Source of the DNA: Sphingopyxis solisilvae | GTDB taxonomy: Bacteria > Pseudomonadota > Alphaproteobacteria > Sphingomonadales > Sphingomonadaceae | DNA length: 64,000 nt | Reading direction: 5' to 3' | Assembly (NCBI RefSeq): GCF_015475875.1 | Contig: NZ_JADKYM010000010.1 | Location: 62,001 to 126,000, forward strand | Part shown: positions 8,616-17,576 of the stretch, in pieces | How the letters are laid out: the number at the start of each line of letters is the position of its first letter | Numbering within the stretch: position 1 is the stretch's first letter | Program-made: the position numbers and the translations under genes | The notes under the pieces: generated by a model | The model's database searches: none | What the model was told of the DNA's origin: nothing | The model's input: only the letters and a program-made list of their open reading frames with translations

Positions 8616-10220
8616 ATGACCAAGCAATATGATGCCCTGATCATCGGCGCCGGCCACAACGGCCTCGTCTGCGCCTTCTATCTGGCGCGGGCAGGGCTGA
8701 AGGTCCGCATCGTCGAGGCGCGTGATGTCGTCGGCGGCGCCGCGGTGACCGAGGAATTTGCGCCGGGGTTCCGCAATTCGGTCGCCAGTTATACGGTCAG
8801 TCTGCTCCAGCCCAAAGTGATCGCCGACATGAAGCTCGCCGATCATGGCTATCGCGTGATCGAGCGGCCGATCAGCAACTTCCTGCCGCAGGAAGGTGGC
8901 GGTTACCTCAAGCTCGGCGGCGGGCTCGAACGCACGCAAAAGGAATTCGCCCGCTTCTCGGTGCATGACGCGGCGCGCCTGCCCGAATATTATGACATGC
9001 TCGAAGGTGTTGCCGATGTGCTGCGCGACCTCGCGCTGAAATCGCCGCCCAATGTCGGCGACGGGTTCAAGACGCTGATCGACGCGGCGCGGCAGGGGCG
9101 CGGGTTGACCAGGCTCAGCCTGTCGCAGCAGCGCGACGTGCTCGAACTGTTCACCAAATCGGCGCGCACCTTCCTCGACAGCTGGTTCGAAAGCGAGGCG
9201 GTCAAGGCGGCGTTCGGTTTCGACGCGGTCGTCGGCAATTATGCCAGTCCGGATACCCCGGGCAGCGCCTATGTCCTGCTCCACCACGTCTTCGGCGAAG
9301 TGAACGGCAAGAAGGGCGCATGGGGCCACAGCATCGGCGGCATGGGCGCGATCACCCAGATGATGGCAAAGGTCTGCACGCAGCTGGGGGTCGAGATCAG
9401 CCTCGAAAGCCCGGTATCGCGGGTGCTGGTCGATGGTGGCAAGGCGGTCGGCGTCAAGCTGGTCGGCGGCGAAGAAATCGCCGCTGACCGCGTCATCGCC
9501 AATGTCGGCCCGAAACTGCTCTACGAGCGAATGTTTGACGCAGGCGACATCGCGCCCGAGTTCCAGCGCCGGATCAAGGCGTTAAAGGCGGGCAGCGGGA
9601 CGTTCCGGATGAATGTCGCGCTCAGCGAGCTGCCCAAATTCACCTGCCTGCCCGAACCGGGCGAGCATCATCAATCGGGGATCATCCTCGCCCCGACGCT
9701 CGACTATATGGACCGCGCGTTCCTCGACGCGAAGCAATTTGGCTGGTCGAAGCAGCCGATCGTCGAAATGCTCATCCCCTCGACCGTCGACGATAGCCTC
9801 GCGCCGCCGGGGCAGCATGTCGCCAGCCTCTTCTGCCAGCAATTCGCCCCCGAACTGCCCGACGGCCGGGACTGGGATGCCGAAGAAGATGCCGCCGCCG
9901 ACTGCATCATCGACACCGTCGAAGCGCATGCCCCCGGCTTCCGCGCCTCGATCGTCGGCCGCCAGATCCTCAGCCCCAAGGGGCTCGAGCGCAAATTCGG
10001 GCTGATCGGCGGCGACATCATGCACGGCAATATGAGCCTCGACCAGCTGTGGTCGGCGCGCCCGGTGCTCGGCAACGGCGCCTATCGCGGGCCGCTGAAG
10101 AACCTCTACATGTGCGGCGCGGGCACTCACCCCGGCGGCGGCGTCACTGGCGCGCCGGGGCATAACGCGGCGCAGGTGATCCTGCGGGATCGGGGTTTCT
10201 TCGCGCCGCGGTGGCGTTGA
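8616..10220 (+). CDS. NAD(P)/FAD-dependent oxidoreductase, phytoene-dehydrogenase-related (PYROXD2-like)
   Basis: 534 aa flavoprotein. The dinucleotide-binding motif GAGHNG is at residues 11-16, with a matching second half RIVEARDVVGG. The C-terminal block MCGAGTHPGGGVTGAPGHNAA is typical of carotenoid-isomerase/PYROXD2-type amine oxidoreductases. The substrate is unknown. Its place behind the Rieske gene, separated only by a palindromic repeat, suggests the same transcription unit and a shared catabolic role. The ATG at 8616 is preferred because the upstream frame is repeat DNA. Confidence 0.88.
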   Translation: MTKQYDALIIGAGHNGLVCAFYLARAGLKVRIVEARDVVGGAAVTEEFAPGFRNSVASYTVSLLQPKVIADMKLADHGYRVIERPISNFLPQEGGGYLKLGGGLERTQKEFARFSVHDAARLPEYYDMLEGVADVLRDLALKSPPNVGDGFKTLIDAARQGRGLTRLSLSQQRDVLELFTKSARTFLDSWFESEAVKAAFGFDAVVGNYASPDTPGSAYVLLHHVFGEVNGKKGAWGHSIGGMGAITQMMAKVCTQLGVEISLESPVSRVLVDGGKAVGVKLVGGEEIAADRVIANVGPKLLYERMFDAGDIAPEFQRRIKALKAGSGTFRMNVALSELPKFTCLPEPGEHHQSGIILAPTLDYMDRAFLDAKQFGWSKQPIVEMLIPSTVDDSLAPPGQHVASLFCQQFAPELPDGRDWDAEEDAAADCIIDTVEAHAPGFRASIVGRQILSPKGLERKFGLIGGDIMHGNMSLDQLWSARPVLGNGAYRGPLKNLYMCGAGTHPGGGVTGAPGHNAAQVILRDRGFFAPRWR

Positions 10221-10227
10221 GCGGCGA

Positions 10228-11532
10228 TCAGGCGGAGGTGCTGGCGATCCGTGCCGCGGCGAAGCGCGTCCAGGCATAGAGCGGCAGGCCTGCCGCCATC
10301 AGCACGAGGCTGAGCGCGCTGACGCTGATCCCGGCACCCCACAAGGTCCACAGCGCATAGGAAAGGCCGAGCAGCGCGACCGGGATCGCGACGCGCAGCC
10401 GCAAGGCGGCGGCAGCGCAGGCGAGGTAGAGCCACAGCGTCACCGACGTCGACAACACCGCCATGAAGGTGAACATCTCGCTGGTCGATTTATTGTTGTT
10501 CAGCACCACGCATGCGGTGGCAATCAGGCTGGACAGCAAAAGCGAGACAGCCGGGGTGCCGTGCCGGTTCTGCCGCGCCAGCCAGGCAGGCAGCAGACCC
10601 CGTTCGGCCAGCCGGGCGGGCTGTTCGGCCTGGATCAACGTCCAGCCGTTGAGCGCGCCGAGCGCGCTGATCGCCGCAAATGCGGCAATCCATGCCCCTG
10701 GCCCGGGTCCCCAATAGGTTTCGACGAAAAGCGAGAAGGGCGCTTCCGACGCGGCGACGGCGGCGGGCGGCAGCATCAGTGCGATCGCCGAACAAACGAC
10801 CAGATAGATCACCCCCGTCGCCAAGGTTCCGATCATCGTCGCGCGCGGGATATTGACCGCCGGCCTGTCGACCTTGGCGGCCGCGACGCTCGCCGATTCG
10901 AAACCGAGCAAGGCCCACAGGGTCAGGATTGCCGAACCGCTGACCGCCGTGAGCGACAATCCGTCGACGGGGAAGGGGGTCAAGACGACCGGTTCGCTGC
11001 GCGAAAAGGCGATCGGGATCAGGATGATGACGGCCAGCAGCGGGATCAGCTTGATCGCCAGTGTGACGACCTGAAATCCGCCGCTGGCGCGGGCGCCCTG
11101 CCAGTTGATCGCGGTAACGATCCAGATCAGCGCGATCGTCGATATGGCCATATGCTGTCCCAGCACCGGCATGAACAGGCTGAGAAAGCTGACCGCCGCG
11201 ACCGCCAGCGTGACGTTGGCGGTCCATACCGACACCCAATAGGCCCAGCCGATCATGAAGCTGGGGACGCGGCCAAAAGCGCGCTCGACAAACCCCGTCG
11301 GGCCGCCGGCGTCGGGGTGGGCGACCGTCAGGCGCGCCAGGACAAAGGCCAGCGCGAGCGCGCCGCCGATGGTGATGACCCAGCCGACCACGCCGTTCCA
11401 GCCAAAGGGGGCAAGGCTGGCCGGGAGCAGGAAAACCCCCGAACCGATCATGTTGCCCATGACCAGCGCGATCGCCATCGAAAGGCCAAGCTTGCGCGGC
11501 GGCCTTTCGCGGGGATTCGTCGTCGCGGTCAC
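10228..11532 (-). CDS. APC superfamily amino acid permease
   Basis: 434 aa with about twelve hydrophobic segments. The opening GLSMAIALVMGNMIGSGVFLLPASL is the APC signature for TM1 and its unwound G-rich substrate site (GSG). The general pattern recalls AdiC/PotE-type antiporters, but specificity cannot be read from sequence. The GTG start lies 4 nt after the TonB-receptor stop, so the two genes are probably co-transcribed and translationally coupled. The partnership suggests an outer- and inner-membrane uptake route for the same substrate or its breakdown product. Confidence 0.88.
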   Translation of the reverse strand: MTATTNPRERPPRKLGLSMAIALVMGNMIGSGVFLLPASLAPFGWNGVVGWVITIGGALALAFVLARLTVAHPDAGGPTGFVERAFGRVPSFMIGWAYWVSVWTANVTLAVAAVSFLSLFMPVLGQHMAISTIALIWIVTAINWQGARASGGFQVVTLAIKLIPLLAVIILIPIAFSRSEPVVLTPFPVDGLSLTAVSGSAILTLWALLGFESASVAAAKVDRPAVNIPRATMIGTLATGVIYLVVCSAIALMLPPAAVAASEAPFSLFVETYWGPGPGAWIAAFAAISALGALNGWTLIQAEQPARLAERGLLPAWLARQNRHGTPAVSLLLSSLIATACVVLNNNKSTSEMFTFMAVLSTSVTLWLYLACAAAALRLRVAIPVALLGLSYALWTLWGAGISVSALSLVLMAAGLPLYAWTRFAAARIASTSA

Positions 11533-11536
11533 CCGG

Positions 11537-13921
11537 TCAGAAGTCCTTGCTGACCTTGATTCCGATCAACCGCGGGCGGATGACATTGTCGTAAAAGACG
11601 CCGCCGGTGCTGCTGATCCCGTCGGGATCGCCGCAGATCGATTCGCCGCACTGGACCGCGCTGTTGATGACGCCGCGGCTGTTGAACAAATTGGTCGCGA
11701 AAAGCTCGCTGCTCCAGCCCTCGCCCTTGATGCCGAAACTGATATCGGCGGTGGTATAGGCCTTGAAATTGCCGACGATGCCGTTCTCGAACGGCCGGAG
11801 GTCCGACCGGCGCTTGCCGATATGATTGGCGGCGAACTGGACATGGCCGTCCATGCCGCCGATCGGAAAGACATAGCGCGCGATCGCATTGCCCTTGAAT
11901 TTGGCGGTGACCGGCAGGCGTGAACCGGCGGGCGCCAGCAGTGCGTTGGTCTGTCCCGGCGGGTCGATCGTGCAATCGAAAGTGGGATTGGCGATGCGGC
12001 AGAAATCGCGGCGGATCGTCGCATCGTTATAGCTGCCGCCCAGGCTGAGCGACAAGCCGCCCGACCGATAGTTGAGATCGGCCTCGATCCCGCGGATGCG
12101 CGCGATCCCGGCGTTGCGGATTTCGGTGAGTCCGTTGGCGCCCAGGAACGACAGCTGGATGCCTTTCCAGTCCTGCTGGTAAACGGCGCCGTTGAACCGC
12201 AGCGGCCCGAACGATGTTTTCCAGCCGAACTCGTAATTGTCGAGGGTATCGGGGCTGTAGGGAGGCAATGTGCCGCGCCGGTTGATCCCCCCCGGGCGGA
12301 AGCCGCGCGACCAGGTGCCGTACAGCATGACATCGTCGCTGACCTTGTAGGTCAGGTTGAGCTTGTGAATGAAATCGGTGTCCTTGGTCCGCTTGTCGAG
12401 GTTGGTGCAGGGCGAACCGGCGACGATGGTCGGCGCGAAGCAGGCGGCTTCGCCCGTCCGGCTGCTGAACCCTGCCGAATAGCCGAAGAAACCGACCAGG
12501 CTGTTGTCGAATTTATACACGCGGCCGCCACCGGTCAGCGTCAGCTTGTCGGTGATGTCGAAACTGACCTCGCCGAATGCCGCATAGTCGCGGTCGATGC
12601 GCAATTGCTTGGTCAGCCAGATATTGCTGCCGGTTCCGGTGACGGTGATCGCGTCGGCGATATTGTCGATGATGTAATTCTGTTCGATATTATGCGCCTG
12701 GCGCTGCCAGAACAGCCCGCCGATAAAGCGGATGCGCGCGTCGGCGGGCGAAGCGACGCGGATTTCGGCAAAGCTGCGCTTATAGCGGTCGATGCCCTGA
12801 ATATACTGGTTCGGGTTGACCGGATCACCGTTGTTGTCGGTGAAATAGGCGCCATAGCCATAGAGCGCGTCATAGAAATAGGCGTAGTCGGAATAGTCGC
12901 TTTCGGTCTCGGTCTTGCGACGCAGGTGGCCACCAGTCGCAGTCAGGTCCCAGCTGCCGATCTTGCCTTCGATCGTCATCGCGGCCTGGATCCATTTGTC
13001 GTCGCCGCGTTCGGGATTATACTGCACCGTTTGCAGTGTGCGGCTCACCGCACTCGACCGCTCCTGCGCAAAGCTGCCATTGGCTTTCTGAATCTGTCCC
13101 ATCACATTGGGACGGATCGTCCAGTTGTCGTCGAGTTCGATTCCGAGCGCCAGGCGTGCGCCATAGGTATCGACGTCGTTATAGTCCTTTTCGACCAGAT
13201 TGGCGTTCGACTGGGTGATGCCGCTGGTCGGATAGGTGCGGCTCCCCGCGATATTGTCGATATAGCCGGCGTCGTGGCGATACCAGCCGACCAGACGCAG
13301 CGCGGCGCGCTCGCCAAGCGCCGCGTTGACGAAGCCTTCCGCCACACCGCCGATGCCGCCGCGCGACACCGAATTGAGCTCGAGCCCCAGCGAGCCATAG
13401 GTGCCGCTGGTGTCGGGCTGGTTGGTGACCAGCTTGATCGTGCCCGCCATCGAACTGGCGCCGTACAGCGTGCCCTGCGGCCCGGCGAGCGCCTCGACGC
13501 GCGCCAAGTCATAGGCGTGGATGTCGAGCGCACCCTGGATCGTCGTGATCGGCATTTCGTCCAGATAGGTGCCGACGGTCGGCAGCGACGCCGAGTGGTT
13601 GGCATTCTCGCCCGACGCAACGCCGCGGAAATAGACCTGGCTGAATCCGGGGGCGAGCGTCTGGATCGTCACCGACGGCAGAAATTTGACGACGTCCTGA
13701 AATTCCTTGACCTGCAACTCGTCGAGCCGCTCGGCCCCGATTGCGGTGATCGCCAGCGGTACGTCCTGCAGATTCTGTTCGCGCTTCGACGCGGTGACGA
13801 CGATGTCGCGATCGTCGTTGGTCGTCGAGCCCTGCGCCAGCGCCCCGCCCGACGTGCACAGGATCGTGCTGCCCAGCAGCAGTGCGCCGCCGCGTGCCAG
13901 CTTTGCCGAAACTTTCATCAT
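11537..13921 (-). CDS. TonB-dependent outer-membrane receptor
   Basis: 794 aa. A signal peptide (MMKVSAKLARGGALLLG... ending ALAQ) precedes a TonB-box-like DIVVTA stretch, the plug domain (REQNLQDVPLAITA; later GPQGTLYGASSMAGTI), and a 22-strand barrel ending in a C-terminal Phe (VSKDF). It imports a bulky ligand using the TonB-ExbBD system. The ATG at 13921 has GAGAGGGG upstream. Pairing with a TPR-sulfotransferase upstream and a permease downstream is typical of sphingomonad nutrient-uptake loci. The ligand is unknown. Confidence 0.94.
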   Translation of the reverse strand: MMKVSAKLARGGALLLGSTILCTSGGALAQGSTTNDDRDIVVTASKREQNLQDVPLAITAIGAERLDELQVKEFQDVVKFLPSVTIQTLAPGFSQVYFRGVASGENANHSASLPTVGTYLDEMPITTIQGALDIHAYDLARVEALAGPQGTLYGASSMAGTIKLVTNQPDTSGTYGSLGLELNSVSRGGIGGVAEGFVNAALGERAALRLVGWYRHDAGYIDNIAGSRTYPTSGITQSNANLVEKDYNDVDTYGARLALGIELDDNWTIRPNVMGQIQKANGSFAQERSSAVSRTLQTVQYNPERGDDKWIQAAMTIEGKIGSWDLTATGGHLRRKTETESDYSDYAYFYDALYGYGAYFTDNNGDPVNPNQYIQGIDRYKRSFAEIRVASPADARIRFIGGLFWQRQAHNIEQNYIIDNIADAITVTGTGSNIWLTKQLRIDRDYAAFGEVSFDITDKLTLTGGGRVYKFDNSLVGFFGYSAGFSSRTGEAACFAPTIVAGSPCTNLDKRTKDTDFIHKLNLTYKVSDDVMLYGTWSRGFRPGGINRRGTLPPYSPDTLDNYEFGWKTSFGPLRFNGAVYQQDWKGIQLSFLGANGLTEIRNAGIARIRGIEADLNYRSGGLSLSLGGSYNDATIRRDFCRIANPTFDCTIDPPGQTNALLAPAGSRLPVTAKFKGNAIARYVFPIGGMDGHVQFAANHIGKRRSDLRPFENGIVGNFKAYTTADISFGIKGEGWSSELFATNLFNSRGVINSAVQCGESICGDPDGISSTGGVFYDNVIRPRLIGIKVSKDF

Positions 13922-14029
13922 GAGACCCCTCTCGAATGACAACTGTATGACGACAGCATGACGCCGCGCCGCGTCAGCACAAGCCTTGTTCGCCGTACCG
14001 GTGCATGGCTGCTCGAAAATGTCGCCTGC

Positions 14030-14047
14030 TGTTGCCGAAAGGCAACA
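14030..14047. promoter_or_regulatory. hairpin upstream of the TonB receptor
   Basis: TGTTGCC-GAAA-GGCAACA is a perfect 7-bp stem with a GNRA-type tetraloop, followed by TTTTGT on the plus strand. It lies in the 154-bp gap between the sulfotransferase stop and the receptor start. It could be a leader structure of the receptor mRNA or a weak plus-strand terminator. Confidence 0.35.
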
Positions 14048-14075
14048 TTTTGTCGCCGTCGATCGGTGCTTCGCG

Positions 14076-15890
14076 TCAGTCGAAGACCTGCGGAACCGCG
14101 GGATAATCCTCCAAAACCGCGCCCAGCGCATCCTTCAGCGGGGCGAGCCAGGCTTCGTAGGGTCGCCACTGGTCCACTCCGTCGCGGTTGATCGGACGCC
14201 GCACCTGTTCACTCGACGCGGTGCGCACCGCGCGTGCGTTGGTGTGAAACGCCATGCACGCGTCCTCGAACGGCAGGCCGAGATAGCCGAGCATGGCGCG
14301 CACCTCCGCCTCGGGATCGCCCAGCAATGCTTCGTGGATGACGCGGTGAACGCGGCCCGGCTGCACGCTGTCGATATGCGCCATCAGGCGGACATAATCG
14401 CGGTAATAGGCGCCCATGTCGGCCAGACCATAGCTGAACGCCTGACCCTTGGCATAATGCTGGCGGAAATTGGACCAGCAGCAATCGAGCGGGTGGCGCC
14501 GCGCGTCGATGATCTTGGCATTCGGCAGGATCAGCCGGATCAGCGGCACATAGCGCCAGTTGTTCGGTAGCTTGTCGATATAGAATGGCTTGCCGGACTT
14601 GCGCTGCACCGCGGTGCGGCGGAGGAAGGCGGCGCCCATTTCGGCCAGCCGTTCGGGCGGTGCGTCGGCGAGCGCGGCGACCCAGTGGCGTCCCTCGCCC
14701 CGCGTTTCGCGCCCGAGGCCGAGCGCCAGCGCCGGAATGTCGGGCAGTTCCATCGTGCCTTCGATCGCCGAATGGCTGGCCAATATCTGTTCGATCAGCG
14801 TCGATCCGGCGCGCGGCATACCGAGGATGAAGATCGGATCGGGGGCTGGATCGCCGGCGCCCGCGCGGGCGGCAAAAAACTCGGCGGTGCAGGTCGCGAT
14901 CGCCGCATCGACGATCATCCGCGTATCGGCGGCGTCATAACCGAGTTGGGCGGCGCGGATCGCATTGCCCGCAGCATAGTGACCGAAGGCCGCGTCGGCA
15001 TTACCCGCATCGTCATACGCCTTGCCGAGCGCGAAATGCAGGTGCAGCCGGTCGTCGTCGCGCGCCGCATCGTCTGGGTTGGCGGCACCCAGCGCCGCCT
15101 CCATCGCCGCACGGTCGTCGGCGTCGAACCGGATCGTCTTGAGATTGGCAAGGCTCCACCACAATTCGCCAAGGCCGGGATCGACCCCCAGCGCGTGGCG
15201 ATAGGCGGCAATGCAGTCCTCCTGACGCCCCACCGTCTTGAGCATATGACCATAGCTCATCCACAGCTTGGCGTGGTCGGGGAAGCGCCGGGTCAATTGT
15301 TCGTACAGCGCGATCGCTTCGTCATAGCCGCCGATGCGGCCGAGCGCGGCCGCCTTCAGATTGGCGTGCGCCGGATTGTCGGGGTCCTCGCCCAGCACGG
15401 CGTCGAGCGCCGCGACCGCGTCGGCGTAGCGGTTCTGCTTGTAATAGACCGTCGCCAGATTTGCCTGCGCGGCGCCGAAACCCGGCGCCAGTTCCAGCGC
15501 CCGCGTCAGCAGCTTTTCGGCGTCGCCATAGCGGCCGATCCGCCCCGCGACTTCGGCCAGCATCCGGATCGCCGCGACATCGGTCGCATCCTCGCGCAGC
15601 CGCGCGCGCAGTGCGGCCTCGGCATCGGGCAGCCGGTCTTCGGCCAGCGCCAGCGCCGCGGCGACCATGGCGTCGTCGTGGATCGTTGCCGCGACGGCGG
15701 CGAGCGACGCGGCTTGCGCGTCCGCTTCGCGGCCCAGCGCTCTCAGCGCGTGGGCGGCGATACGGTGCGCCGCCGCGGATGTCGGCACCGCCGCGATGAT
15801 CGCCTGCGCTTGCGCCAGTGCGCTGCCGGGCTCGGCCGCCAGCAACTGGCGGGCGTTGGCGAGCGCCGCGTCGAGCGTGACCGTCGCCAC
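14076..15890 (-). CDS. tetratricopeptide-repeat sulfotransferase family protein
   Basis: 604 aa. Residues 1-330 are TPR-like helical repeats (one clear unit reads FGAAQANLATVYYKQNRYADAVAAL). The C-terminal domain from about residue 350 is a sulfotransferase: PIFILGMPRAGSTLIEQIL is the PAPS 5'-phosphosulfate loop, and the DARRHPLDCCWSNFRQH region is the 3'-phosphate site. The acceptor is unknown. The GTG start is 8 nt after the DsbA-like gene's stop, so it belongs to the same transcript and lies just upstream of the TonB receptor. Such genes recur beside TonB receptors in sphingomonads. Confidence 0.88.
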   Translation of the reverse strand: MATVTLDAALANARQLLAAEPGSALAQAQAIIAAVPTSAAAHRIAAHALRALGREADAQAASLAAVAATIHDDAMVAAALALAEDRLPDAEAALRARLREDATDVAAIRMLAEVAGRIGRYGDAEKLLTRALELAPGFGAAQANLATVYYKQNRYADAVAALDAVLGEDPDNPAHANLKAAALGRIGGYDEAIALYEQLTRRFPDHAKLWMSYGHMLKTVGRQEDCIAAYRHALGVDPGLGELWWSLANLKTIRFDADDRAAMEAALGAANPDDAARDDDRLHLHFALGKAYDDAGNADAAFGHYAAGNAIRAAQLGYDAADTRMIVDAAIATCTAEFFAARAGAGDPAPDPIFILGMPRAGSTLIEQILASHSAIEGTMELPDIPALALGLGRETRGEGRHWVAALADAPPERLAEMGAAFLRRTAVQRKSGKPFYIDKLPNNWRYVPLIRLILPNAKIIDARRHPLDCCWSNFRQHYAKGQAFSYGLADMGAYYRDYVRLMAHIDSVQPGRVHRVIHEALLGDPEAEVRAMLGYLGLPFEDACMAFHTNARAVRTASSEQVRRPINRDGVDQWRPYEAWLAPLKDALGAVLEDYPAVPQVFD

Positions 15891-15898
15891 CGGTTCCG

Positions 15899-17521
15899 TC
15901 AGCCCTTGGCCGCGCGGGCCTTGGCGACCGCCTGGCGCAGCGCGTCATAGCCGATCTGGCCCTGCAGCATCTGGTCGCCGACGATCCAGGTCGGGGTGGC
16001 GTTGAGCTGCAGCTGCGTCGCGATCGCGAGGTTGCTGTCGAGCTCGCGCTGGAACAAGGCTTCGTTGGCGGTGGCATCGGCGCTGCCGTCGGTCACCACG
16101 CCGGCGCGCCGCGCCGCCTCGGCGATCCCCGCGGCGTCAAGCGAGCCGACCGCGAACATCGCATGGTGGAACGCGTCATATTTGCCCTGCCGCGCGGCGG
16201 CGAGCGCCATCAGCGCCGCGTCGCGGCTCTGCGGCGCAATGATCGGCAATTCGCGGAACACCACTTTCAGCCTTTTGTCCTCACGGATCAGCCGGTCGAC
16301 ATCGGGGACGCTCGCGCGGCAAAAGCCGCAGGCATAATCGGTGAACACCACCAACGTCACATCGCTGTCGGCGTTACCCGCCCATGCCCCGGCATAGGGT
16401 TTTTCGAGCGCCGGGCGGATCGCGCCGATCGCCTTGGCGATTTCGCCGTCCCGCTGCGCTTCCAGCGCTTCGGGAATGATCTGCGGATTGGCCCTGATAT
16501 AGTCGGCAACGATCGTTTCGACCTCGCCCTTGCTCATGCCCCCGCCCAACCGTCCGCCGAGCCAGAAGGCGGCGGCGAGTAGCAGAACCCCGCCCGCTGC
16601 CAGCACGATCCACGTTCGCGTCGATCCCCCGTCCATGCCGTTCCCCTTGAGCTGCGGCAAAGGGCTTGCCGCCATCGCTCGCGCCGCCGATCGTTTCGGC
16701 TTGGCCACGGGCAGCGGCGAACGGTCGTCGCCTTCTCCGGACGGCGTCGCAGCCGACAGCTCGGCGCGCGGGGGCACTGCGGCCAGCGTTGCATCACCGG
16801 CAAAGAGCGGCAGGTCGGCGCTTGCCGGACTGGCCTGCTGCGTCGCCGCTTCCTCGCGCGCCAGCAATTGTTCGAGCCCCGACGGCGGCGGCACATCCTC
16901 GGCGCGCGGCGCCGGGCGCAGCCGGGTCGCCGCTTCGCCCAGACTGTCCTTGATGCTCTCGCTGCCCGATCGGGCGATCTGGCCAACGCTCGCCTTCGTT
17001 TTCCCGGCCACTTCGCCCAGTCCGCGTCCGGCTTCGCTCGACAGCTTGCGGGCCTTGTCGCCCAGCGCCAGCCTGTCCCACGCAGCGCCGCTGGCCCGCG
17101 CGGCGGTGCGGGCGGCGCTGGCCGATGTGCGCCCCGCGGCGCCTGCGGCCCTGGTCGTCGCGGCCGCGATCTTCGCTGCGCCCTCGCGCGTCCGGCGCGG
17201 AATCTCCATCGCTTCGACGCGCGCCGGAAAGTCGGCGCGGTCGCCAAGGTCGATCGTCCAGTCGGCGAAACGCGCGGCACCGCGGCGCAGCGCCTGCCAC
17301 AGGCGGGCGCTTCCCGCTTTCACCTGGTCCGCGGTGACCACCGGCTTGCGCGCAGGTGTTTCGGGTGCGGCATAGCGCGACACGTCGAGGCCGACGGGCG
17401 GCACCTCGCGCGGCTTGGCCAGCCCTTCGTCGCGCGCGACCGGCGCCGATGGCGCGGCGTCCGTCGGCGACGCGGCGTCGCGCAGCCATGGCTGGTAATA
17501 ATCGTCTTTCTTATCGGTCAC
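15899..17521 (-). CDS. membrane-anchored DsbA-family thioredoxin with long N-terminal extension
   Basis: 540 aa. Residues 1-300 are low-complexity, Ala/Arg/Ser-rich, with a stretch around 105-200 that looks like amphipathic helical repeats. A single transmembrane segment covers about 303-323. The C-terminal 210 aa are a DsbA/Com1-like domain with active site CGFC (residues 398-401) and the cis-Pro loop NATPTW. The periplasmic domain should catalyse thiol-disulfide exchange, leaving the 300-aa extension in the cytoplasm, which is unusual since most DsbA proteins are about 210 aa and fully exported. GTG start. It precedes the sulfotransferase by 8 nt and follows the M48 protease gene by 55 nt. 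Confidence 0.85.
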   Translation of the reverse strand: MTDKKDDYYQPWLRDAASPTDAAPSAPVARDEGLAKPREVPPVGLDVSRYAAPETPARKPVVTADQVKAGSARLWQALRRGAARFADWTIDLGDRADFPARVEAMEIPRRTREGAAKIAAATTRAAGAAGRTSASAARTAARASGAAWDRLALGDKARKLSSEAGRGLGEVAGKTKASVGQIARSGSESIKDSLGEAATRLRPAPRAEDVPPPSGLEQLLAREEAATQQASPASADLPLFAGDATLAAVPPRAELSAATPSGEGDDRSPLPVAKPKRSAARAMAASPLPQLKGNGMDGGSTRTWIVLAAGGVLLLAAAFWLGGRLGGGMSKGEVETIVADYIRANPQIIPEALEAQRDGEIAKAIGAIRPALEKPYAGAWAGNADSDVTLVVFTDYACGFCRASVPDVDRLIREDKRLKVVFRELPIIAPQSRDAALMALAAARQGKYDAFHHAMFAVGSLDAAGIAEAARRAGVVTDGSADATANEALFQRELDSNLAIATQLQLNATPTWIVGDQMLQGQIGYDALRQAVAKARAAKG

Positions 17522-17576
17522 TTGTCGCCCTCGAGCCGCGCTGGATCGCGATGCGCCGCCCCTGCCTTACCCGAAT

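Noticed and set aside
12365-13939. Long plus-strand open frame opposite the TonB receptor
   Set aside because: It has no recognisable domain, while the minus strand encodes a complete TonB receptor.
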